From Actinobacteria bacterium IMCC26256 (GTDB lineage: Bacteria; Actinomycetota; Acidimicrobiia; IMCC26256): 64,000 bases of DNA. A program made the translations under genes and the position numbers. How positions within the stretch are numbered: position 1 is the first letter of the stretch; each line of letters begins with the position of its first letter. The stretch lies in assembly GCA_001023575.1 (NCBI GenBank), contig CP011489.1, positions 1,487,001 through 1,551,000 of the forward strand, given 5' to 3'. This document shows, in pieces, positions 8,614 through 17,108 of this stretch. The notes beneath the pieces are model-generated. The model was given only the letters and a program-made list of their open reading frames with translations. It was not told the DNA's origin and searched no databases.

Positions 8614-9195
8614 TTACAGAAGATGCGCGGTCTCGTTGAAGCCGAGCATGCAGGGCGCGCCTTGGCGCATACCGATGCTTGATATCGATGCCACGTCAAT
8701 GAACATGCGCCAAACCATTTGATCAGGAGCACCGAGAGCCCACGTAAGCGCTGCTTTGATTGGCGAGACATGTGACACCACGATCGCGAGGTCGTCGCTT
8801 AGCAACAACTCCCCCATGAGCAATCCGACTCGCCTTGACACATCATGGAGACTCTCGCCGCCCGGGGGTTTGAACTCCGGGTCTGAACGCCACTGCCTCC
8901 AAACTTCGATAGGGACATCGGCTATCGGCGTGCCATCCCACTCTCCATAATTCATCTCGACCAGACGGTCCTCTATCTCGACTGTCGAACCGGTTGAGGC
9001 TGCGATCGCGTCGGCAGTTTGGCGAGCCCTAGAGAGCGGACTACTGAGGATAAAAGCGGGATTGCTCCCCTGAAGTCTCGCCCCTAAGCGCTGCGCCTGA
9101 GCCTCGCCGAGTTCGGTAAGTGGAGGATCTATGCGACCTACAAGTAATCCATCACGATTCGAAGCAGTCTGACCGTGGCGGATGAGCAGAATCAA
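8614..9195 (-). CDS. Histidine phosphatase (phosphoglycerate-mutase-like)
   Basis: 193 residues with the branch-1 signature LIRHGQTASN at the N-terminus (His7 the phosphoacceptor), SSPLSRARQTADAI, the acid residue in EMNYGEWDG and the second His in VVSHVSPIKAAL. Substrate unknown. In mycobacteria a CobC-like phosphatase of this type is the C-terminal half of an RNase H fusion protein; here RNase HI is encoded 480 bp upstream on the same strand as a separate gene, with a small membrane protein between. Its start overlaps the stop of that membrane gene by 4 bp. Confidence 0.9.
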   Translation of the reverse strand: MILLIRHGQTASNRDGLLVGRIDPPLTELGEAQAQRLGARLQGSNPAFILSSPLSRARQTADAIAASTGSTVEIEDRLVEMNYGEWDGTPIADVPIEVWRQWRSDPEFKPPGGESLHDVSRRVGLLMGELLLSDDLAIVVSHVSPIKAALTWALGAPDQMVWRMFIDVASISSIGMRQGAPCMLGFNETAHLL

Positions 9196-9671
9196 TGCGA
9201 GACCTCACTAAGGCGCCCGGAGCGGAGAAACGATGATCTTCGTTCAGGGTCTCGGAGTCCGAACCGCCCCCACATCCACCCAAGACAAGCAATACCGATG
9301 CCCTCGGAGAGGACAAGGAGTGTGAGCGGCGGGACTAGCGCAATATCGCCGAAACCTCCCCCTACTAACGGCCAAAGAAATACTTGGTCATGGAGAAATG
9401 CACCAGATAGAACAAGGCCGCAGAGCACGCCTATAGGCAAGCACAGAAGTTGGCGCCGCAGTAAGCGTGGCCTACCGATCGTACCGAGCATTACTAATGT
9501 CAGAAGAGAGATTCCGATGATGAACGCGTGCCCATAGGCCATGTGCCCAAATGGCGCATCTATTAATAGCGGGAGCAGCGCACCCCCTCCCACAAGTCGA
9601 TAATCGAGTCCACTTGAGGTAAATACCCGATAGGTAACGACTACGGATACCCCAACATACCAAAAAAACAC
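9192..9671 (-). CDS. Hypothetical membrane protein, 4-5 helices
   Basis: 159 residues, GTG start at 9671 with GGAG six bases upstream; it begins three bases after the RNase H stop and overlaps the phosphatase start by 4 bp, so it belongs to the same operon. Helices at about 3-15, 28-38, 45-65, 70-92 and 115-135. HGHAF-like MAYGHAFIIG in helix 2-3 and paired His/Asp residues recall membrane-bound metal-dependent hydrolases, but the motif is incomplete, so no function is assigned. The seven-T run next to the start is a possible slippage site. Confidence 0.72.
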   Translation of the reverse strand: MFFWYVGVSVVVTYRVFTSSGLDYRLVGGGALLPLLIDAPFGHMAYGHAFIIGISLLTLVMLGTIGRPRLLRRQLLCLPIGVLCGLVLSGAFLHDQVFLWPLVGGGFGDIALVPPLTLLVLSEGIGIACLGWMWGRFGLRDPERRSSFLRSGRLSEVSH

Positions 9672-9674
9672 CTT

Positions 9675-10163
9675 CTACTCCATTGCCTTCAATGGTGCAT
9701 CGAGTGCAGCATTTACAAGAGCATCTGCCTCGGTATTGAACTCGCGCCGGACATGCTGAAGTTCGAATTTTGGAAAGGTAGAGAGGAGCGACGCTGCTTC
9801 ACGGTGCAGCGGCTGAAGCCCAGCGTTCTTTACTCGGTAGCGACCCTCTAACTGGCGGATCAGGAGCTCTGAGTCTGCGCGTACCTTTACCTCGATGGGA
9901 GAGAATTTCTGCGCAGCACGCAGCCCCGCTATAAGTGCTTTGTACTCAGCGACGTTGTTTGTAGCGACTCCAATGCACTCACTTACCGAGTCGAGCAATT
10001 GAGCAGGATCACTACGAGTATCGAGGACCACTGCACCGATGGCAGCAGGTCCGGGGTTACCGCGAGATCCGCCGTCGCAGAACACGGTCACACTGGGTAC
10101 GTGCAATTCGGGGGCGTCGAAGAGAGATGGATCGCTGCTCACGGGACGAGAATTGCTCCACAA
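9675..10163 (-). CDS. Ribonuclease HI family protein
   Basis: 162 residues. The RNase H fold is clear: VFCDGGSRGNPGPAAIG (first Asp), NNVAEYKALIAGL (Glu), VRADSELLIRQLEG (Asp) and RREFNTEADALVNAALD (last Asp), which together form the two-metal site that cleaves RNA in RNA-DNA hybrids. The order zinc-ribbon protein, RNase H, phosphatase matches the mycobacterial Rv2229c-Rv2228c arrangement. In that group RNase H and phosphatase are fused; here they are not. Its start overlaps the preceding gene by 25 bp. Confidence 0.93.
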   Translation of the reverse strand: MWSNSRPVSSDPSLFDAPELHVPSVTVFCDGGSRGNPGPAAIGAVVLDTRSDPAQLLDSVSECIGVATNNVAEYKALIAGLRAAQKFSPIEVKVRADSELLIRQLEGRYRVKNAGLQPLHREAASLLSTFPKFELQHVRREFNTEADALVNAALDAPLKAME

Positions 10164-10879
10164 TTGTCACAGCACGACTCACCGGGAATTCCGCGTTTGA
10201 TCCGGTCTATCTCGTTAGCGGGGATGCTCAAACGACAACCCTGACAGGTGTTACCTACCAGCCTTGCTACACCTACCCCGTTAGCGCGTCCTCGAACAAG
10301 TTCATACGTAGCAAGAAGCGCACTGGGCAGCCCATACGCCTCTGAGTTACGCGCCTCGACGACAACAGCAATCTGCGCATCTAAATCTGCCTCTCCCGAT
10401 GAGATCTCAAGACGAGCGAGCGCTGCAGCCGCAGTATGCACTTGAACCTGCGCATCAAGAGCCGCTACCTCCGCCTCAAGAGTCTCGAGCGCCTGCATTA
10501 ACTCGAGTTCCCGGTCTTCTAGGACTCCTTGACGCGCCACAAGTTGATCGATCTCCGTCTGAAGGGCCTGAAGCTCTTTGATCGCAGTGACTTTTCCCGA
10601 GTAGAGGGACTTATCTGCTGCAACTGACTTCTCGCGAACTGATGCAACTTCGTCATCGAGCCTATGCGCATCGCGTGCTACAACATCTCGCTGCGCCGCG
10701 AGATCACTAAGGCCTGGCGTAATAGCGGCTATGGCCGACTCAGCGTTTGCTAAGTCACTACGCGCTGGAAGGGTTGCGCGCTGCCTTCGCAGACGGTCAA
10801 GAGATAAATCGTGTTCCTGGACAACTACAAGATGGTCGAGATCAGTCACGAGCACGAGCCTACCGGCATGGGGTTCCAA
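10139..10879 (-). CDS. Coiled-coil protein with C4 zinc ribbon
   Basis: 246 residues. Residues ~15-190 are a heptad-like coiled coil rich in Leu, Ala, Glu and Gln; the last ~45 hold CQGC and CDNC (GNTCQGCRLSIPANEIDRI), a C4-type zinc ribbon. This is the PF02591-like family (Rv2229c type), a nucleic-acid-associated protein of unclear role that is kept next to RNase H in actinobacteria. The start at 10879 is uncertain; a GTG at the VTDLDHLVVVQ segment would also fit. Overlap with RNase H suggests coupling. Confidence 0.85.
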   Translation of the reverse strand: MEPHAGRLVLVTDLDHLVVVQEHDLSLDRLRRQRATLPARSDLANAESAIAAITPGLSDLAAQRDVVARDAHRLDDEVASVREKSVAADKSLYSGKVTAIKELQALQTEIDQLVARQGVLEDRELELMQALETLEAEVAALDAQVQVHTAAAALARLEISSGEADLDAQIAVVVEARNSEAYGLPSALLATYELVRGRANGVGVARLVGNTCQGCRLSIPANEIDRIKRGIPGESCCDNCGAILVP

Positions 10880-10907
10880 TATGGATTGGCTCTATTCGTT
10901 CGGCTCC

Positions 10908-13019
10908 TCATAGGGGCGGGGGAATTGTCGAGGTGGTCGGCGGATTAGAGCTTGTAGTTGGGCTCAAGGTCGTAGAAGTACTCGGCACGAGAGGATCGGT
11001 AGGCCCCTCCGGTCCACTAGGTCCGCTAGGCCCTGTCGCCCCCGAAGGGTCAAACTGGAGGCGTGCCCCACGCCCGGCCTCTGTAATAGAGGAGGCGGCT
11101 GGCCACAATTTCTCGTTTGGTTTCGTGAACTCCCTAACCACCTTGCCTCTTAATGCAGCATCCATGAATACCTTCCAGATCATCGCTGGGTAGGTTCCAC
11201 CATAGACAGCGCCGATGCTCCCAACATTCGTCATGGGCGTATACGCAGCGGGGTCACCCATCCAAACTGCTGCAACTAGCTCTGGGGTATAGCCAACAAA
11301 CCAAGCGTTGGTCTTGTCATCGGTGGTTCCGGTCTTGCCTGCAGAGAATCTCTCGATCTTGCCCTTGCCTACCGCGCGGTCTCCGGGGGCCAATCGTGCC
11401 CTTGTACCAGTGCCTGCACGAATGACACCCTGAAGAATCGAGGTCTCCGTGCGGGCCACCTCGGCGGAGAGAACTCGCTTTCCGGGTTCACGATCCTCGA
11501 ATATCACACGACCGTTACGATCTTTCAACTTGGTGATAAAGACAGGATCGTGCTTGATGCCCTCAGCGGCCAGAGTTGAGTAGACAGTCGCCATCTCCAA
11601 CGGGCTTACACCGATGGTGCCAAGAGTGATCGATGGGTAAGGAGGTACCTCATGCGTGACGCCGAGGCGTCTCGCCATCTCCGAGACTTTCTTCGGGCCT
11701 AACGCAGCTATCAATCGAGCGTAAGCGCAGTTAACCGACTCCTCTGTAGCAGAGCGGAGGTTGAATACTCCTCCGCCGCCCTCGGCGTTTCGAGTTGTCC
11801 ACGGCGCAAAACCATCTATTTTTATAATGCACGGGCTAGAACCACTGATCGAGTCGTTCACCGAATACCCGTTCTCAAGCGCAGCAGCCAGCGTGATCGC
11901 TTTGAAGGTCGATCCAGGCTGGCGTGCACCCTGTGTTGCCAGATTGAACTGCGATCGTTCAAAACCAGGTCCGGCTACTAACGCTTTTACCTCGCCGTTT
12001 GAGGGATCCATAACTGCCATAGCGGCAGTGAATTGGGAGGTTGGAATTGTCTTATTTACAGCGCTCTGAGCCTTCGCCTGCATGCTCTGGTCATATGGAG
12101 TCTCGACTTGGAGCCCACCGCGAAATACAAGGTTGTAGCGCTCCTCGCGAGTATCCGCCAAGCGCGGATCATTGAGGAGTCGGCGCTGTACCTCCTCCAC
12201 GTAATAATTATCTGGGCGAAGGTCGCTCTGTGGCCTCTGATCAGGTAGTGGCGAGGCCTCAGCAAAGGTTCTCTCGTTGTTACTAATCGCCCCAACTTCA
12301 TACATCTGTCCTAGTACCTCTGAACGCCGCGCTAAGGCTCCTTTAGGGTTAGTAAACGGATTATTCCCCTCCGGATCGCGAATTGATCCAGCTAACAGGG
12401 CGGCCTGAGCAAGATTGAGATCCTGAGGAATCGTCTGAAAGAAACGCTCCGATGCAGCCTGAATGCCGTATGACCCTTGACCAAAATAAACAGTATTTAG
12501 GTACTCGCTGAGTATCCGGTTCTTTGGCCACTCAGAGTCAAGCCGTAGTGAAAGCATTGCTTCTCGAACTTTGCGCGAGAGTGTGCGCTGCGGTGCGGTA
12601 AAGAATCGATTCTTGACTAGTTGCTGAGTGAGAGTCGACCCTCCCTCCTTAACCGAACCTGAGTTGACATTCTTAAAAAATGCACGAGCTACAGCATGAA
12701 GATCGACGCCAGCGTTTCCATAGAAGTCACGATCCTCTGTCGTGAGAAGCGCCTCTACCATCACCGGCGCAACATCTGAGAGCGCCACTGATGATCTGTC
12801 CTCTAAGCCGAGTCTCCCAATTACTTGGCCCCTGCTGTCATAGATAACGGTTCGCTCTGAGAGTTGTGACATCTCATTGCCTACAACTCCATTGAACCGA
12901 ACGCCGTTAGCGAAGATCGAGAAGGCTGGAGGGAGCGCCAACAAACAAACCGCGAGGGCCGTTCCTCCAGCCAGCAGCGGGAGAATAATGCTTCGGTAAC
13001 GGCGGCCCATAAGTTCCAT
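10908..13019 (-). CDS. Bifunctional class A penicillin-binding protein
   Basis: 703 residues. A membrane helix (about 10-35) anchors it. The GT51 glycosyltransferase domain has the catalytic Glu95 in TTEDRDFYGNAG and GGSTLTQQLVKN. The transpeptidase has the serine motif in RQPGSTFKA, SVN (in EESVNCAYA) and KTGT (FSAGKTGTTDD). It polymerises and crosslinks peptidoglycan outside the membrane. Odd: the last ~50 residues run through Gly-Pro-Ser collagen-like triplets (GATGPSGPSGPEGP) into a Thr/Ser/Pro tail. It is 28 bp upstream of the zinc-ribbon gene on the same strand. Confidence 0.95.
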   Translation of the reverse strand: MELMGRRYRSIILPLLAGGTALAVCLLALPPAFSIFANGVRFNGVVGNEMSQLSERTVIYDSRGQVIGRLGLEDRSSVALSDVAPVMVEALLTTEDRDFYGNAGVDLHAVARAFFKNVNSGSVKEGGSTLTQQLVKNRFFTAPQRTLSRKVREAMLSLRLDSEWPKNRILSEYLNTVYFGQGSYGIQAASERFFQTIPQDLNLAQAALLAGSIRDPEGNNPFTNPKGALARRSEVLGQMYEVGAISNNERTFAEASPLPDQRPQSDLRPDNYYVEEVQRRLLNDPRLADTREERYNLVFRGGLQVETPYDQSMQAKAQSAVNKTIPTSQFTAAMAVMDPSNGEVKALVAGPGFERSQFNLATQGARQPGSTFKAITLAAALENGYSVNDSISGSSPCIIKIDGFAPWTTRNAEGGGGVFNLRSATEESVNCAYARLIAALGPKKVSEMARRLGVTHEVPPYPSITLGTIGVSPLEMATVYSTLAAEGIKHDPVFITKLKDRNGRVIFEDREPGKRVLSAEVARTETSILQGVIRAGTGTRARLAPGDRAVGKGKIERFSAGKTGTTDDKTNAWFVGYTPELVAAVWMGDPAAYTPMTNVGSIGAVYGGTYPAMIWKVFMDAALRGKVVREFTKPNEKLWPAASSITEAGRGARLQFDPSGATGPSGPSGPEGPTDPLVPSTSTTLSPTTSSNPPTTSTIPPPL

Positions 13020-13114
13020 ATTCTCGCACTTGCATCGAGACTCAGGTGGTCAGCGGGGCCTATTTATCCTGTCACTTTCTTAGGTGGAGCCCAAAGCCCT
13101 AAGGCTAACTGAAA

Positions 13115-14677
13115 CTAAGCGATACCGAGCCGAGCAAGTTGCTCAACCGGAGCATCCACAGCCCTAAGTGCCTCAACAAGCAGTTCGGTCATTTGAATTG
13201 CCTCAGGGGTGTGAGCAAGGTTGCGCACTCCATCGCCATGCGCTTGATCAAAACGGTTATAGAGCAAGTCTCCGCTAAAAGCACCTCGACCCCAGAACGG
13301 AAGGTCGTCACTCGGGTCGAATGGTTGTCGGATGACAGGCACCTCAGTACCCGCTGCTTTTACGAGGGTGGCTCGCATGTCTGGCTTGATGCGATGCAGA
13401 TTGGGGGCAATGCGTACTGGCATCGTCGACCATCTATTTGAGTACATCGAGAGCGGTCTATTCGCCGCAACTGGCGCCTTCGCAAACGTGCTAGTTGCAT
13501 TCGCTATGTGTACTTCGCGTCCCCATACGCCTGAGAGTGCCCACTCCCTGATACTCGTGGATCGCCCCTCAATTAAGGGAACAAGCGAGTATCCGTGAGT
13601 TGCATGCTTTGGGTTTACTCCAAACACATCACAGATTGTTGCATGAATATCTACCGTAGTTGTAAGCGCATCGCATGTGCCTGCCTCAACTCCTGGCCAG
13701 GAGATCATCAAAGGAATATGCCCAAGTTCTGGGAATACAGAGACTGCAGGCTTCCCCCACATGCCGCGCTCACCTAGGTAAATGCCGTGATCAGTGCAGA
13801 GGATAAAGGCTGTGGTGTCCCACGCGTCATGGCGCTCAACCGTATCGATCATGAGGCCTAGCCAATGATCAATCATGGATAACTTTGCCCCGTATTGCGA
13901 GCGCAGATGGCGAGCTTCTCGTGCGCTCAATTCGGGCGACGCGAAAGCATCTTCGCTCTTTATGCCACTGGTATACGGCGGCCAGATGATTCGCTCCCCT
14001 TCCCAGTCATCGTCGTAGAGGCTTGTCCATTTTTCGGGAGCATCGAAGGGTTCGTGGGGATCGAACTCGTCGACGAACAGAAAAACACGCTCCTCGGGGC
14101 GACGCTGCGCACCTAGTTCCTGATCAAGCCATTTAGCAGCGGCGGTCATAGTGCGCGGCCCAGGAAAATCCGCCTCCTCGCGAAAGTATGTGCGGCTTAA
14201 ATCGTAATTACGCCATCCAGACTCGCGAAATGGAGGAAGGGTTGGGGCACCAATCTGCGAAGTATCAGCACGAGTGCGCCACGGATCATCCTCTCCGCCG
14301 CGCAAGTAGTCCCATGCTCCGAAGTCGTGGTGATAATTCTCCCCACCTGCCTCAAAGAGATGCGGATGATCTGAAACAAGCATCGTTGAGATACCTGCAT
14401 CCCGACGCAACTGCCTCGTGAGTGCATCTTCCCAAACTTCGATTGATCCCCATGGTCTCCAAGGGAAGTCGAGCGCACCTACTAGGAGATCATGCCGTGC
14501 GGGCATACACGGCAAGGACCCACTGTGATGGTTCGTAAAACGAACTGATCGCTTCGCGAGCCTGTCCAGATTTGGAGTCTCGAACTCTTCTCCCCCATAG
14601 GCGCCAATCATGTGCCTATTCAGGCTGTCAAGAAGAACAACAACTACATCTCTTGGCGCGGTGCTCGCGATGGGCAT
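13115..14677 (-). CDS. Type I sulfatase
   Basis: About 520 residues from the ATG at 14677; the open frame reaches 14842 but would then overlap the upstream gene, and the family fold starts at RDVVVVLLDSLN, close to this ATG. A GTG at 14698 is also possible. LPCMPAR (Cys57) is the C-x-P-x-R signature whose Cys is converted to formylglycine; metal ligands are in VLLDSLN and CTDHGIYLGERG. It hydrolyses sulfate or phosphonate esters; the substrate is unknown. No signal peptide and no maturase (FGE or anSME) in the window. Confidence 0.9.
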   Translation of the reverse strand: MPIASTAPRDVVVVLLDSLNRHMIGAYGGEEFETPNLDRLAKRSVRFTNHHSGSLPCMPARHDLLVGALDFPWRPWGSIEVWEDALTRQLRRDAGISTMLVSDHPHLFEAGGENYHHDFGAWDYLRGGEDDPWRTRADTSQIGAPTLPPFRESGWRNYDLSRTYFREEADFPGPRTMTAAAKWLDQELGAQRRPEERVFLFVDEFDPHEPFDAPEKWTSLYDDDWEGERIIWPPYTSGIKSEDAFASPELSAREARHLRSQYGAKLSMIDHWLGLMIDTVERHDAWDTTAFILCTDHGIYLGERGMWGKPAVSVFPELGHIPLMISWPGVEAGTCDALTTTVDIHATICDVFGVNPKHATHGYSLVPLIEGRSTSIREWALSGVWGREVHIANATSTFAKAPVAANRPLSMYSNRWSTMPVRIAPNLHRIKPDMRATLVKAAGTEVPVIRQPFDPSDDLPFWGRGAFSGDLLYNRFDQAHGDGVRNLAHTPEAIQMTELLVEALRAVDAPVEQLARLGIA

Positions 14678-14763
14678 AGGCCCGAGAGTAATCGCCACCT
14701 GTACCCAAATGATTGGAATCTTTGTACAGGATTTACCTGTTAGTGGGGAGCCCCTCTGTGGGA

Positions 14764-15630
14764 CTAGGCAGCCGAGGCGTCCTGAGAGCGTTTGCGCATC
14801 AGCACCAAGCCAATGCTTATGCCGCCAAGGATTAGGCCGCAACCGTTAAAGCCGTAGAGCGTAATTTTGTCCCAATTCCCCGCAAACTCGCCGAGGGATG
14901 GCTTGATAGCTATGGGGAGCACACTTACCGCCCAGAGCGCAGACCCTAAGACTCCGCATACAACCGCCGGCTTCCCAATCACGCGAGAGAGATGGTCGAT
15001 GTGATTGATAATTGCAATGGCAATAAGCGCCGGGCCTACTACCAAGAGTCCATACGTGAATCTCGAGCCATATTGACCGGATCCGCTTAGCGAACTGAAA
15101 CCAGCCAATCCATAGAGAAGCATTCCGACCGCTGCGTAGGTCAGGGTAGCGAAGGAGGCATGAATTTTGCGCGCTGCATCCATCTCGCCATGCTCGAGCA
15201 GAGATTCCTTGCGAGCAAGTACGAGGAAGAAACTAAGCGAGAACAAGACGCGTGCCGCTGCAAAGCCAGCCCAGTTAATGCGCAGCCAGTTGGCATGATT
15301 CTCTAGCGAATAGAGCTCTGGGTTGAGCAAGAATGGAAGGGACGTCAGGGACCAAATGACGAGTCCGATAATTCCCAGCACAACTGGGGCTCGCCCGATT
15401 CGCTTCCCAAGGTGCTCAATGTGGAGCGTGATTGCTATGGCCATCAAGATCGGGCCGAGTACGACGAGTGCCCACGAGGAGCGCACCTCAAAACCTGAAC
15501 TCCAGAAGAGGAGTCTGCCGATACCCGAGGCAAGCAGTCCTAATGCTCCGAGACCTAGGGATGCGTATGAAACATGGATTGGGTGCGGCGAAGTATCTAC
15601 GCCACTCAGGTTCTGTGTTGCTGCGGTCAT
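14764..15630 (-). CDS. Eight-helix membrane protein built from an internal duplication
   Basis: 288 residues from ATG 15630, which has AAGGAG at 7 bases (better than the upstream ATG at 15669). Two homologous four-helix halves are seen: LGPILMAIAITLHIEHLGKR in the first half matches VGPALIAIAIINHIDHLSRV in the second, and each is followed by IG(R/K)(A/P)xVVxGxxG and a final helix. Conserved His and Asp/Glu (HIEH/HIDH) lie inside the membrane border. No family name is evident. It is transcribed away from the TetR gene at 15785 with a 20-bp palindrome between them, so it is the likely TetR target. Confidence 0.8.
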   Translation of the reverse strand: MTAATQNLSGVDTSPHPIHVSYASLGLGALGLLASGIGRLLFWSSGFEVRSSWALVVLGPILMAIAITLHIEHLGKRIGRAPVVLGIIGLVIWSLTSLPFLLNPELYSLENHANWLRINWAGFAAARVLFSLSFFLVLARKESLLEHGEMDAARKIHASFATLTYAAVGMLLYGLAGFSSLSGSGQYGSRFTYGLLVVGPALIAIAIINHIDHLSRVIGKPAVVCGVLGSALWAVSVLPIAIKPSLGEFAGNWDKITLYGFNGCGLILGGISIGLVLMRKRSQDASAA

Positions 15631-15729
15631 GTCTTGACTCCTTAAAGGCCTTGTGCCCGGCATGGGCACCTAATCCGAGTCCCCACAAACTAGTGAGCGC
15701 CGATCATTTATTAGTGGATACCGATACCA

Positions 15730-15749
15730 AATAGGGTCGTTACCCTATT
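15730..15749. promoter_or_regulatory. Palindromic operator between TetR gene and membrane gene
   Basis: AATAGGGTcgttACCCTATT: two perfect 8-bp arms around a 4-bp spacer, centred about 45 bp before the TetR start codon in a 154-bp divergent intergenic region. Size and symmetry fit a TetR-dimer site that controls both genes. Confidence 0.75.
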
Positions 15750-15784
15750 CTGCAAGCACCCCAGCAAAGGGCTAGGTTTGGAAA

Positions 15785-16399
15785 GTGGCTTCAAACAAGG
15801 ACCCGAATGTAGATAACGAGCAGACGAAACGTAAGAGCAGGGTGCCCGCTGCGGTCGCCAAGGAGCGCCTGGTAGCCACAACTATCTCCCTTCTGCGAAC
15901 TGAGCCTTTCTACGAAGTCACGACCCGGCGCATTACTCGCGAGTCAGGTCTCCCACTCGCTGCCCTCTCTCGTAATTTCGGGTCGCTCCCAGGCCTATTC
16001 GACGCGGTAGCACATGAGCTCGTGAAGCGCTTTACGGATCAGTTCAGTGAGTACGGCCCTCTAGATGCGCTGACGAACCCAGATTTGATACTCCGCACAC
16101 GCCTCATTGCATGGAGCATTGGGCAGGGAGCGGACCCTTCACTATTTAGGCCCGACCCATCGGCATGGTCACGAATAGGGATGGAGCGTCAGCAGCGACT
16201 CGCTGGCGTTGACGAGCGTATGGGGACTGCTTGGGCTGAGATTGTTACATTCGTACTCGAGGGATACTCAATTTTTTCACAGACCCATACACTCAATAAT
16301 CAGCAGACCTTCGAAGACTGCATAACGGTTATGAGTGAACTACAGAAATCCTTGCGTTCTTTAGAGGCGCAACTCGGTTGGGATCAGCCGATCGCCTAA
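15785..16399 (+). CDS. TetR family transcriptional regulator
   Basis: 204 residues, GTG start. The N-terminal helix-turn-helix is standard: RLVATTISLLRTEPFYEVTT, RRITRESGLPLAALSRNFGS and LPGLFDAVAHEL (about 28-75). The C-terminal ligand domain is not like one I recognise. It faces the duplicated membrane protein across a 154-bp gap containing a 20-bp palindrome, so it probably represses that gene and itself; the inducer is unknown. The N-terminus (NVDNEQTKRKSRV) is charged and disordered. Confidence 0.92.
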   Translation: MASNKDPNVDNEQTKRKSRVPAAVAKERLVATTISLLRTEPFYEVTTRRITRESGLPLAALSRNFGSLPGLFDAVAHELVKRFTDQFSEYGPLDALTNPDLILRTRLIAWSIGQGADPSLFRPDPSAWSRIGMERQQRLAGVDERMGTAWAEIVTFVLEGYSIFSQTHTLNNQQTFEDCITVMSELQKSLRSLEAQLGWDQPIA

Positions 16400-16468
16400 T
16401 CGTTGCTCCCAGAGTGCTCAACTGCTCTGCTTGCTACGCCAGACGCTGATGGATTACTCCCTACTGGC

Positions 16469-16798
16469 CTAGAAATCGTTCAGGTTGTTCCAGAACCCAC
16501 CTGGGTGAGAGTGATGAGGCCGCTCAATCGGGGTCAAATACAGCGATCCTTTGCGTATTTCGATTACTCCGCGCATGCTCAGTGAACCGACTGTAGAGGC
16601 GACATCGTTTACAGATACCTTCAAAGTCTCTGCTACCTGGGCGACGCTCTGTGGAGAATCGGCGCGCATAATGTCTCGAACCACAGCCCGCTCCTCATCG
16701 GAGAGACTTAAGAGTGCCGCCATAGAGAAGTGCGCCTCAGGATCGGCAGCAGCATCTAAGTGCGTTGCGACCCGATCGAAGATTCCGCCGCCGCTCAT
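16469..16798 (-). CDS. Small winged-helix DNA-binding protein
   Basis: 109 residues. A helix-turn-helix and wing can be traced: LSDEERAVVRDIMR, SPQSVAQVAETLKVSVNDVA and STVGSLSMRGVIEIRKGSLYL, the usual MarR/ArsR-like layout. It overlaps the upstream zinc-binding gene by 4 bp (ATGA), so the two are made together and might act as a pair. No effector site is evident. The C-terminus is His/Pro rich (ERPHHSHPGG). Confidence 0.75.
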   Translation of the reverse strand: MSGGGIFDRVATHLDAAADPEAHFSMAALLSLSDEERAVVRDIMRADSPQSVAQVAETLKVSVNDVASTVGSLSMRGVIEIRKGSLYLTPIERPHHSHPGGFWNNLNDF

Positions 16799-17010
16799 GC
16801 CAGCTCCGGCATCGCTATCGGATCTGGCTGAGGTCTACAGACTCCGCACCAAAGGGTTCCTCCAACGACTATTGCCTTTGGAGGATCAACCCCAAAGAGG
16901 GTCACAACGAATGGAAGATTGGAGTGGTGCTCTCCACATACTCCGCGCCCGCAGAACTTACATATTCCCCGTGCCGAATCATCACACTGTGCGCAGAGCA
17001 TTGGTCTCAC
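16795..17010 (-). CDS. Small cysteine-rich zinc-binding protein
   Basis: 71 residues with CAQC, CKFC, CGEHH and CGVC: eight cysteines and histidines in B-box/zinc-ribbon-like spacing, enough for two zinc sites. It precedes and overlaps the winged-helix gene, suggesting a regulatory pair. No family name claimed; B-box-type zinc fingers with this GRGVCGEH pattern occur in actinobacteria and archaea. Confidence 0.75.
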   Translation of the reverse strand: MRPMLCAQCDDSARGICKFCGRGVCGEHHSNLPFVVTLFGVDPPKAIVVGGTLWCGVCRPQPDPIAMPELA

Positions 17011-17108
17011 CCTCTATTTGAACTTACCTGCCTAGAACTGGCCTAACTAAATGCATTCCTGAGTCTCGTTACTTTTCTATGGGACTTAAGACTGCTCAAG
17101 TTATCCGA

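Noticed and set aside
14678-14842. Longer sulfatase N-terminus
   Set aside because: It would overlap the upstream gene by 79 bases and add 55 residues without family similarity.
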